The notes under the pieces were generated by a model, which worked only from the letters and a program-made list of their open reading frames with translations, was not told the DNA's origin and made no database searches. From JAICLL01 sp035252155 (GTDB taxonomy: Bacteria > Planctomycetota > Planctomycetia > Pirellulales > JAICIG01), in contig DATFDL010000086.1 in NCBI GenBank assembly GCA_035252155.1, forward strand, positions 1 to 6,222: DNA of 6,222 bases. The letters run 5' to 3'. Made by a program: the position numbers and the translations under genes. Within the stretch, counting starts at the first letter, position 1; each line of letters starts with the position of its first letter. Shown here in pieces: positions 1-5,288 of this stretch.

Positions 1-118
1 AACGCAGCACGGCGTCCGCCGCCGCGGCAACGCTTGCGAGAACATCGAAGCCGAGCGCGCCGCGACGGATGCCGTGGCACCGACCAATGCACTAAGATCG
101 GTTTATTGCCGAATTTAA
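1..118. other. Left-edge remnant, coding strand unresolved
   Basis: All three forward frames are open from the window edge, ending at TAA 93-95, TAA 116-118 and TAG 133-135. The frame entered at base 2 has G or C in most third codon positions up to about base 75, which would suit the C-terminal tail of a forward gene ending at 116-118. One reverse frame also gives a protein-like stretch (GALGFDVLASVAAAADAVLR), but it has no ATG, GTG or TTG between it and the nearest upstream stop. I recognise no family in any of these frames. The piece is too short to decide whether it is a forward gene end, a reverse gene start or non-coding. Confidence 0.25.
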
Positions 119-132
119 TCGTCAAAACCGAT
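97..132. repeat. 8-bp inverted repeat in the ppa leader
   Basis: ATCGGTTT at 97-104 is matched exactly by AAACCGAT at 125-132, with a 20-base A+T-rich centre. It lies 30 bases before the pyrophosphatase start. The long centre and lack of a T-run argue against a simple terminator. It could be an operator for a dimeric regulator or a chance repeat. The centre holds TTTAAT (114-119), one mismatch from a sigma70 -10 box, but no acceptable -35 box lies at the right distance. Confidence 0.35.
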
Positions 133-161
133 TAGGGAACACCGAACAGGTTGCCTGACGC

Positions 162-707
162 ATGCACTCTTGGCACGACATCTATCTGGACGATGAGATC
201 ATCGACCGTTCGTTCCCCGTCGTGATCGAGGTGCCGTCGGGCAGCAAGAACAAATACGAGCTCGACAAGACGACCGGTTTTTTGCGGCTCGACCGTGTGC
301 TCTACAGCTCGGTTCATTATCCGGCCAATTACGGCTTCATTCCGCGCACGTTTTGTGACGATGGCGATCCGCTCGACGCACTGGTGCTTGGCCAAGAGCC
401 GGTCCATCCGCTGACCATCGTCGAAGCCCGCGCCATCGGCGTGATGCGAATGCGCGACGACAAAGGGATCGACGATAAAATCATCGCCGTGAGCGTCCAC
501 GATCCGGCGGTCTGCCAATATCACGACCACTCTGAATTGCCTGAACACGCGCTCCGCGAGGTGAAGCGGTTTTTCCAGGACTATAAGGTGCTCGAAAACA
601 AGCAGGTAGTGATCGACGATTTCATGGGTCCCGACGACGCCACGCGGATCATCCGCGAGGCGCTGGATCACTACCGCAAGCTGCGGCGCGGCGAGCTAGG
701 TCCGTGA
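162..707 (+). CDS. ppa: Inorganic pyrophosphatase, soluble family I
   Basis: This cytoplasmic enzyme hydrolyses pyrophosphate to two phosphates with Mg2+, pulling nucleic acid, protein and lipid synthesis forward. The 181-residue protein has the usual length of the bacterial family I enzyme and every active-site residue known from the E. coli enzyme has a counterpart: E23, K31, E33, R45, Y53, Y57, the signature D67-G-D69-P-L-D72, D99, D104, K106 and Y141-K142. It should therefore be active. The start is fixed by an in-frame TGA at 156-158, immediately before the ATG at 162. No strong Shine-Dalgarno site is visible; AGG at 148-150 is 11 bases away. Its 3' end overlaps the convergent downstream gene by 12 bp. 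It appears to be a single-gene unit. The family call is secure. Confidence 0.97.
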   Translation: MHSWHDIYLDDEIIDRSFPVVIEVPSGSKNKYELDKTTGFLRLDRVLYSSVHYPANYGFIPRTFCDDGDPLDALVLGQEPVHPLTIVEARAIGVMRMRDDKGIDDKIIAVSVHDPAVCQYHDHSELPEHALREVKRFFQDYKVLENKQVVIDDFMGPDDATRIIREALDHYRKLRRGELGP

Positions 708-1157
708 CGGCTGCGGCGGCGCCGCGCTCAACTGCGCCAGCACCTGCAACACGCCGTTGAGATGGGCCAGCCGCGGGCCGTAGCGGTCGACGAACTCGTT
801 GAGCATAAAGTCGCCTTCGCAGAGCACCTCTGCGTTCTCGTTGACCTCGGTGGCCAGAGAGCTCAAGTATTCCGTCTGGACGCGGCTGAGTGTTTCGGCG
901 GCGTGGCGGCAGCTCTGGGCGAGCTGCGGATTGGCCGATTTCCACTGGTTCAGCTCTTGATTGCGCTGTTTTTGCGGCCCGCTAAGCTGGTTGACCAGTT
1001 CTTCCAAAAGCTCGTTCTGGCGGTCCTGGGCGGTCAAAATCTCGCGCAACAAGCGAGTTTGTTCTTCTTCGATAGTGCCCGGCGGCACGCTGCTGAGTGC
1101 TCCGGGCGAAATGTCGACTTGCGTAAACAGCGGCGGCGCGGGCTGTCGGTCGTGCAT
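696..1157 (-). CDS. Conserved hypothetical coiled-coil protein (planctomycete type)
   Basis: This is a 153-residue soluble protein with no signal peptide or membrane segment. After a proline-rich N-terminal tail (residues 1-28) comes a Glu/Gln/Leu-rich helix at about 29-71 with coiled-coil character. A second, probably globular, helical part follows (72-144) with a polar FMLNEFVDRYGPRLAHLNG stretch at 117-135, then a short Pro/Ser tail. From memory, similar proteins of this length occur in Planctomycetota, with the 117-135 block the best-kept part; I know no function. The ATG is well placed, with AGGA (complement of 1163-1166) 5 bases before it. A promoter for this gene alone sits in the gap behind the transporter gene. 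The coding region ends at TAG 696-698, inside the end of ppa, so the two transcripts converge and overlap. A scaffold or regulatory role would be a guess. Confidence 0.8.
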   Translation of the reverse strand: MHDRQPAPPLFTQVDISPGALSSVPPGTIEEEQTRLLREILTAQDRQNELLEELVNQLSGPQKQRNQELNQWKSANPQLAQSCRHAAETLSRVQTEYLSSLATEVNENAEVLCEGDFMLNEFVDRYGPRLAHLNGVLQVLAQLSAAPPQPSRT

Positions 1158-1162
1158 TGGCT

Positions 1163-1169
1163 TCCTTTC
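1163..1169 (-). promoter_or_regulatory. Ribosome-binding site of the 153-residue protein
   Basis: Read on the minus strand this is GAAAGGA, with the AGGA core 5 bases before the ATG at 1157. It is one of the clearest Shine-Dalgarno sites in the window and supports the chosen start. Confidence 0.7.
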
Positions 1170-1181
1170 GATAAAGATGCC

Positions 1182-1211
1182 ATTATAAGCACGCCATCGG
1201 AGACATGTCGA
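1182..1211 (-). promoter_or_regulatory. Sigma70-like promoter for the 153-residue protein gene
   Basis: On the minus strand there is TCGACA (complement of 1206-1211, five of six matches to TTGACA), an 18-bp spacer, and a perfect TATAAT (complement of 1182-1187). Initiation about 7 bases beyond the -10 box would fall near 1175, giving a leader of roughly 18 bases that still contains the ribosome-binding site. The promoter lies wholly within the 61-bp gap after the transporter stop codon. It therefore suggests separate transcription of the small gene, even though the two genes point the same way. Confidence 0.6.
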
Positions 1212-1218
1212 GTAGCGC

Positions 1219-2673
1219 TCATTCCTCGGCCGCCAGCGGCTCGGCGATTTCCTCCAGCGATTTCCGCTCGGCGTCGATGCCGATCGACCACTCGACTGCC
1301 GCCGCGGCGAGCATCAAGCCGGCCGCGATCAAGTAGCCGAGCAACAACCACTCGCGCGACTCGGTGCCGACAAGAATGCCGAAGAACGTGGGGGCGATCA
1401 CACCGCCCACGCCCGTGCCGATCGAAAAAAACAGCGCGATCGCCAGACCGCGGATTTCCAGCGGAAACGTCTCGCTGACCGTCAGATAAGCGGCACTCGA
1501 AGCCGCCGAGGCAAAGAAGAAGATGACGCTCCAAAGCGCCGTTTGGCTGGTGGCCGACAAAAGCCGTTGTTGAAACAAAACGGCGGTGACCGCCAGCAGC
1601 GTGCCGGCCAAGGCATAGGTAAGCGTGATCATTCGTCGCCGCCCGATGCTGTCGAACCAGTGCCCCAGACAAACGACTCCCAAAAAGTTTCCCACCGCAA
1701 AGGGCAGCAGATAAAGCCCTGTCTGCTCGCCGGGTACGTCATAGAACTGCTTCAGCACCAGCGCATAGGTGAGAAAGATTGCGTTATACAAAAACGCCTG
1801 GGCGACCATCAGCGTCAGTCCCAAGAGCGAACGCTGGCGATATTGGCCGAGCATGGCCCGCATGATCCGGCGGAAACCGAACGAGCGATGGGGATGAATC
1901 GTAATGGTCGTCTGAGGACGTGCGAGCGTCTCGCCCGTCTGCTGCTCGATCTCCCGCTCGATCTCGCTCACCACCTGCTCGGCCTGATGCGGATATCCGT
2001 GCAGCACCAGCCACCGCGGGCTCTCGGGCACCCAATTGCGCAGCAGCAGAATGCCCAGCCCGACAATTGCCCCGACGGCGAAGCCGACGCGCCAGCCCAG
2101 ATCTACGTGCAGCAGACGCGGGTTGAGAATGAGCAGCGTCGAGAGCGAACCCAACGCGGCCCCCAGCCAATAGCTGCCGTTGACGAGCAGATCGACCCAG
2201 CCTCGCCGCCGGGCGGGAATCAGCTCGTCGATGGCTGAATTGATGGCGGAATATTCGCCTCCGATGCCGGCCCCCGTGAGCAGACGAAACAGGGCGAAGC
2301 TAGTCGCGTTCCACGAGAACGCGGTCAACAGCGTGCCGCCCAGGTAGATGGCCAGCGTGATAAAAAACAGCAGTTTGCGGCCCCAGCGATCGGTCAGATA
2401 GCCAAACACCAACGAGCCGCCGACCATGCCGGCCACGTAGCACGAGCCGATCAGGCCGATCTGTTTGCTGCTGAAGGCGAGCGTATCGGCGTCTTCGAGC
2501 ACACCGCTGATGGAGCCCATCAGCGTGACTTCAAGTCCGTCGAGAATCCAGGTGATTCCCAGGGCCGCGAGCACTAACCAATGAAACCGGCCCCACGGCA
2601 GCCGATCGAGCCGGGCCGGGACGTCGGTCTCGATGGTGGAGGGCAGTGCTCGATCGTGTACCACGGCGGCCAT
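1219..2673 (-). CDS. MFS transporter, sugar-porter / metabolite:H+ symporter type
   Basis: This is a 484-residue inner-membrane secondary transporter with the 12-helix MFS pattern. The first helix (about 32-52) carries DGLE (45-48). The loop between helices 2 and 3 has the MFS motif A, GYLTDRWGRK (91-100), echoed in the second half by GHWFDSIGRRR (337-347). GAGIGGEY (134-141) lies in helix 4, PESPRWLV (216-223) follows helix 6, and a charged central loop spans about 224-280. SETFPLEIRG (400-409) precedes helix 11. These features fit the sugar-porter and metabolite:H+ symporter branches; the substrate cannot be read from the sequence. The frame stays open to an ATG at 2751, but the ATG at 2673 is preferred. 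It has AGGA 6 bases upstream, and the 26 extra residues are Arg/Cys/Trp-rich and unlike an MFS N-terminus. The gene lies 135 bp downstream of the Uma2 gene on the same strand. No promoter was convincing in that gap. Confidence 0.9.
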   Translation of the reverse strand: MAAVVHDRALPSTIETDVPARLDRLPWGRFHWLVLAALGITWILDGLEVTLMGSISGVLEDADTLAFSSKQIGLIGSCYVAGMVGGSLVFGYLTDRWGRKLLFFITLAIYLGGTLLTAFSWNATSFALFRLLTGAGIGGEYSAINSAIDELIPARRRGWVDLLVNGSYWLGAALGSLSTLLILNPRLLHVDLGWRVGFAVGAIVGLGILLLRNWVPESPRWLVLHGYPHQAEQVVSEIEREIEQQTGETLARPQTTITIHPHRSFGFRRIMRAMLGQYRQRSLLGLTLMVAQAFLYNAIFLTYALVLKQFYDVPGEQTGLYLLPFAVGNFLGVVCLGHWFDSIGRRRMITLTYALAGTLLAVTAVLFQQRLLSATSQTALWSVIFFFASAASSAAYLTVSETFPLEIRGLAIALFFSIGTGVGGVIAPTFFGILVGTESREWLLLGYLIAAGLMLAAAAVEWSIGIDAERKSLEEIAEPLAAEE

Positions 2674-2679
2674 TTCAAG

Positions 2680-2683
2680 TCCT
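2680..2683 (-). promoter_or_regulatory. Ribosome-binding site deciding the MFS start
   Basis: The complement reads AGGA, 6 bases before the ATG at 2671-2673. It favours this start over the in-frame ATG at 2749-2751, giving 484 rather than 510 residues. Confidence 0.6.
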
Positions 2684-2808
2684 ATTCGCCAACAGAATCG
2701 GCATCTCCATCCAGTTCGCGCATGTGTTGCCCGAAGCGCATCAATCGACATGCCAAAGCGCGCAGAAATGTGACGCGATGGGACCGTGCGTCTGAGAGGC
2801 GCGTCTTG

Positions 2809-3471
2809 CTATTGGCCGGCCAGACGAGCAACAAATTGCTGGTGCTCAGGCGATTGCAAACCTTCTTGCAGACGCTGCAACACGCGCTGCAGATCGCCAG
2901 CCAGCAGGGCTTGGCCGTCGAGCCACAAGCCCGGAAAGACGCGAGAGCGCAACAGCCCGTCCGCGTCAGAACTGAGCACCTGGTACTTACCATCCACCAA
3001 AATGTGCCAGCGGATCTCCTGCTCGAACATCAGCACGGCCAGGTATTCCGGCACGCCAGCCGCCTGATAGAGATCGAATTTCTGGTTCAGGTCGTACGCC
3101 ACGCTCGATCGGCAGACTTCGGCCAGCAATTCGGGCACGCCGTGCAGATACTCGTCCTCGACCCACGAACCGCCGCCGCACTCGTGCAGAACGCGCAGAT
3201 TCAGATCAGGCTGCGGAGAGTCGTCGAGCAAAAAAGTGGTCGAGTTTCGGCCGCTGGCTGTCCCGCGCGTCCACGCCTTATAGACGCTCAACCAGCCGCC
3301 GACGTCGCCATCCATATCGCCGTGTTCGGTGGACACCGGAGAGGGCATATAGACAATTCCTTCGATCAACTCGGCGAACTTGATTTCGGGATGCATTTCC
3401 CAGCGACGAATGAATTCGTCCCTGGTCAACTTATCGCCGGCGGCCAAGGGTGGAACGATTGCGGTAGTCAT
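2809..3471 (-). CDS. Uma2 family (DUF820) PD-(D/E)XK nuclease-like protein
   Basis: This 220-residue soluble protein shows the Uma2/DUF820 pattern of the restriction-endonuclease fold. It begins with a helical N-terminus containing LTRDEFIRRWE (15-25). The core strand ELIEGIVYMPSP (34-45) follows, then QPD (87-89) supplying the metal-binding Asp. PELLAEVC (113-120) carries Glu118, and YDLNQKFDLYQAAGVPEYLAV (126-146, Lys131) is the family's hallmark. The expected catalytic set (E37, D89, E118, K131) is present, with the lysine on the following helix as is usual in Uma2. A C-terminal extension (about 150-220, including FPGLWLDG at 179-186) matches, from memory, a version common in planctomycetes. 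Family members are often present in many copies and their role is not established; nuclease activity is inferred from the fold. The ATG has a weak GAGAG 7 bases upstream. Confidence 0.9.
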   Translation of the reverse strand: MTTAIVPPLAAGDKLTRDEFIRRWEMHPEIKFAELIEGIVYMPSPVSTEHGDMDGDVGGWLSVYKAWTRGTASGRNSTTFLLDDSPQPDLNLRVLHECGGGSWVEDEYLHGVPELLAEVCRSSVAYDLNQKFDLYQAAGVPEYLAVLMFEQEIRWHILVDGKYQVLSSDADGLLRSRVFPGLWLDGQALLAGDLQRVLQRLQEGLQSPEHQQFVARLAGQ

Positions 3472-3587
3472 GGATTGTCTCTCGACTTCATTTTAGGGCG
3501 CCGGCACATAGGATACAATCGCAGGAGAATCCGCAGCCATATGGTGTGGTTGGGACCGCCTGCTCCCCCTCCTAGCTCGCATTACTT
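3472..3587. promoter_or_regulatory. Divergent intergenic region between the Uma2 gene and ruvX
   Basis: These 116 bases must hold the start signals for both divergent genes. On the forward strand TACAAT (3514-3519) is one mismatch from a -10 box, but no good -35 lies at the proper spacing; TTCATT at 3487-3492 is 21 bp away. AGGAG (3523-3527) resembles a ribosome-binding site but lies 60 bases from the ruvX start and 13 bases before an out-of-frame ATG at 3541. No convincing reverse-strand promoter was found. Confidence 0.3.
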
Positions 3588-4046
3588 GTGGTCCCTGAAT
3601 TTCCCGCTGGACGATTGGCTGGCATCGATTACGGTACCGTCCGCGTCGGCATCGCGGTGACCGACCGCCGCCAGAGGCTCGCCAGTCCCTATGAGATTCA
3701 CGCCCGGCGCGGCTCGACCGCGGATGCGAAGTATTTTCAGGAATTCGTGGCCGGCGAAGCGATTGTCGGTTTCGTCGTCGGGCTGCCGGTGCACCTTGAC
3801 GGCCGCGAGAGCCAAAAGTCGCGCGAGGCGCGCGAGTTCGGCCAGTGGCTGGCCGGTGTCACAAAAGTGCCGGTGACCTTTTTTGATGAGCGATTCACCA
3901 CGGCCGAGGCCGACCAGTTCTTAGGGGCCGCCAAGTTGACCAAGAAGCGCCGTAAAGCCCGGCGAGACAAGCTGGCCGCTCAGATTATGCTTACGGCTTA
4001 CCTCGAATCGTCATCGCGCGGCGAGCCGAGGGGGCTCGATGATTGA
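3588..4046 (+). CDS. ruvX: RuvX/YqgF family Holliday-junction resolvase-like nuclease
   Basis: This is a 152-residue cytoplasmic protein of the RNase H-like YqgF fold. Members are annotated as putative Holliday-junction resolvases and are also linked to 16S rRNA 5'-end maturation in E. coli. The first strand AGIDYGTVRVGIAVTD (11-26) supplies D14. IVGFVVGLPVHLDG (59-72) is the second conserved block. VTFFDERFTT (96-105) supplies E101, and KARRDKLAAQIMLTAYL (123-139) supplies D127. The acidic triad is therefore complete. An in-frame TAG at 3573-3575 limits the start to GTG 3588 or TTG 3615. GTG is chosen because the residues it adds (GRL just before AGIDYG) fit my recollection of planctomycete homologues, although no Shine-Dalgarno site precedes it. 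The TTG would give 143 residues. The next gene starts 68 bp downstream on the same strand. Confidence 0.93.
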   Translation: MVPEFPAGRLAGIDYGTVRVGIAVTDRRQRLASPYEIHARRGSTADAKYFQEFVAGEAIVGFVVGLPVHLDGRESQKSREAREFGQWLAGVTKVPVTFFDERFTTAEADQFLGAAKLTKKRRKARRDKLAAQIMLTAYLESSSRGEPRGLDD

Positions 4047-4100
4047 GAGGAACGGTCCTGCCGCTGCGCCAAAGCAGTTGGTGGCAACGCCGCACGAATC

Positions 4101-4106
4101 GAGAGG
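4101..4106 (+). promoter_or_regulatory. Ribosome-binding site deciding the 134-residue gene start
   Basis: GAGAGG lies 8 bases before the ATG at 4115. It supports that start over a TTG at 4043 that overlaps the ruvX stop codon and would add 24 Arg/Trp-rich residues. Confidence 0.6.
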
Positions 4107-4114
4107 TTGATGCC

Positions 4115-4519
4115 ATGACCTGCCCGGTGTTTTTCAAGAAGAAATACGTCTATGTTAAGGATGGTGAAATCGTCGTTTTGTTAAACGTGCTCGTCGATTC
4201 ACTGGCGAAATTCGACTGCGATGAATGGACCAATCATGTGCGGGAGACGTGGGACTCAGAGCGTCAAGGACGCGGATTTGGCTGCTACGAGCTTCATCTA
4301 GATGAACTCGTAACTAACCAAGATCAAAAGGCACGCATGCTACTTATACTCGAGGACGCGATGAACGCACTGAAAGATCAGGGGAGCCGCATCTCGAAAG
4401 AATGGCTTAATGCGCTCCCGTACAACGAGGCTATCTTCGTCACGGACCAAGAGGTATCGAAGTTTGTCGAGCCTCTCAAGGCGATTGAGGATATGTTAAT
4501 CCGAGATGTGATCGCGTGA
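4115..4519 (+). CDS. Hypothetical protein, low-GC orphan
   Basis: I do not recognise this 134-residue protein. It is acidic and soluble with no signal peptide or membrane helix. The N-terminal part looks like strands (FFKKKYVYVKDGEIVVLLNVLVDSL spans 6-30). A middle part contains a short Cys/Trp-bearing helix (35-46) and a Gly-rich turn (52-57). Two predicted helices follow at about 68-89 and 113-131. Three cysteines (3, 35, 57) show no metal-site spacing. By hand count its G+C is 198/405, about 49 percent, against about 69 percent in 180 sampled bases of ruvX next door (125/180). It also uses TTA and ATA codons that are rare in the neighbours. This suggests recent acquisition. The small acidic build is compatible with an immunity-type protein, but no toxin gene is beside it, so that remains speculation. 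It lies downstream of ruvX and could be read from the same transcript. Confidence 0.75.
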   Translation: MTCPVFFKKKYVYVKDGEIVVLLNVLVDSLAKFDCDEWTNHVRETWDSERQGRGFGCYELHLDELVTNQDQKARMLLILEDAMNALKDQGSRISKEWLNALPYNEAIFVTDQEVSKFVEPLKAIEDMLIRDVIA

Positions 4520-4534
4520 GATTTTCGAATCACG
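4515..4534. terminator. Possible hairpin between convergent genes
   Basis: CGTGA (4515-4519) pairs exactly with TCACG (4530-4534) around a 10-base loop. Inside the loop TT and AA can pair across a TTCG tetraloop with a two-base bulge. It sits exactly in the 16-bp gap between two convergent stop codons, where a shared terminator would be expected. No T-run follows on either strand, so it is not a classical intrinsic terminator. Confidence 0.3.
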
Positions 4535-4535
4535 A

Positions 4536-5219
4536 CTACGCTAACAATCGACGAGCGGTCTGAAAAATCTGGTCGAACATGGGTTCGGTCAGCTTGCCGG
4601 TGAAGGTGTTCTGCTGGCTAGGATGAAAACTGCCGAGCAACCAGCGTTCGCCGGCCAAGGGGACGAGTGCCCCGTGGCCGAACTTGGGCAGTTTGCCGGT
4701 GTGCCAATCGCGCCGTCGCGCCTCGCGCAGAGCTGCTTGCCAACCGATCTGCCCCAAAGCCAATAGAACGCGCACCGGCAAGGCGTCGATCGTCTCCGTC
4801 AGCCAGTCGTGGCAGCGAGCGATTTCGTCGAGCGTCGGCTTGTTGTCGGGCGGGGCGCAGTGACAGACGGCCGTGATGGCGCAGTCGATGAGCCTCAGCC
4901 CGTCGTCGCGATCGGTCGAAGTCGGTTGATTGGCGAAGCCGGCCTTGTGCAGCGCCCGGAAGAGCCAATCGCCGCTGCGGTCGCCGGTAAAAACTCTGCC
5001 GGTGCGATTGCCGCCGTGGGCCGCCGGCGCCAGCCCGATCAGGAGCAGGCGTGCACGGCGGTCGCCGAAGTTCGGCACCGGGCGGCCCCAATACGTCCAG
5101 TCTTCATACGCCTTGCGCTTGTCGCGAGCCACCGTCCGGCAATAGGCCCGCAACCGCGGACAGCGCTCGCAGGCGATGATCTCTCGGTTTAGCTTTTCCC
5201 AGCGGTTTGTCGCAGGCAT
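4536..5219 (-). CDS. Uracil-DNA glycosylase, family 5 (UDGb) type
   Basis: This is a 227-residue DNA repair enzyme that cleaves uracil, and in this family other deaminated bases, from DNA to start base-excision repair. Motif 1 reads GLAPAAHG (62-69), with Ala where most UDG families carry a polar catalytic residue; this is the mark of family 5. It continues into NRTGRVFTGDRSGDWL (71-86). The other active-site motif is HPSQQNTFTG (199-208). Iron-sulphur ligands are likely C17 and C20 (CERC) plus C121 and C136, which are 15 residues apart as in family 4 and 5 enzymes; C119 makes an unusual CHC. The ATG at 5219 is chosen because homologues begin a few residues before the W-x-KLN-x-EI block. In-frame ATG 5234 and TTG 5270 are possible, and the latter would overlap the divergent gene. 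No clear ribosome-binding site precedes any of them. Confidence 0.93.
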   Translation of the reverse strand: MPATNRWEKLNREIIACERCPRLRAYCRTVARDKRKAYEDWTYWGRPVPNFGDRRARLLLIGLAPAAHGGNRTGRVFTGDRSGDWLFRALHKAGFANQPTSTDRDDGLRLIDCAITAVCHCAPPDNKPTLDEIARCHDWLTETIDALPVRVLLALGQIGWQAALREARRRDWHTGKLPKFGHGALVPLAGERWLLGSFHPSQQNTFTGKLTEPMFDQIFQTARRLLA

Positions 5220-5253
5220 GGTTCGGCGTATCATGGCAGGAACGCTCGAACTG

Positions 5254-5288
5254 GGAAAGTCAAAATGCAAAAGGCAAAAGTAAAAAGT
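5254..5288 (+). repeat. Degenerate 7-base tandem repeat over the glycosidase start
   Basis: Four consecutive 7-base units with consensus CAAAAGT begin at 5261, 5268, 5275 and 5282, each differing from the consensus at no more than two positions. A looser fifth unit (GGAAAGT) lies at 5254-5260. The array covers the purine-rich ribosome-binding region, the ATG at 5265 and the first eight codons, and so writes the lysine-rich head of the signal peptide. Confidence 0.55.

Noticed and set aside
132..671. 179-codon open frame on the minus strand opposite ppa
   Set aside because: It is antisense to a gene with every family I active-site residue, and its translation resembles no family.
716..725. 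Perfect 10-bp GC palindrome just after the ppa stop, considered as a terminator
   Set aside because: It has no loop and no T-run, and it lies inside the Ala/Pro-coding tail of the opposite gene, so GC bias explains it.
762..1478. 238-codon forward open frame across the coiled-coil gene and the end of the transporter
   Set aside because: Its translation turns Arg/Ser/Pro-rich and crosses two reverse genes that have good signals; it is a high-GC shadow.
1543..2238. 231-codon forward open frame opposite the MFS transporter
   Set aside because: The reverse strand encodes a full MFS protein with its motifs in order; the forward translation is Gln/Pro/Arg-rich and featureless.
2674..2808. 135-bp gap upstream of the transporter, searched for a promoter or terminator
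   Set aside because: TTGGCA and TTGATG occur on the minus strand, but no -10-like hexamer lies 16-18 bp beyond either; no hairpin with a T-run was found.
2581..3660. 359-codon forward open frame opposite the Uma2 gene and running into ruvX
   Set aside because: It is long, but it is antisense to a complete Uma2 domain and spans an intergenic region; its composition is typical of a shadow.
3541..3660. 39-codon ORF ahead of ruvX as a real leader peptide
   Set aside because: The ribosome-binding-like AGGAG is 13 bases from its ATG and the peptide has no attenuator-like codon run; kept only as an observation.
3588..5219. ruvX, the low-GC gene and UDG as a DNA-repair or defence cassette
   Set aside because: UDG is on the opposite strand, ruvX is housekeeping and the middle gene has no recognisable domain; adjacency alone does not support a system.
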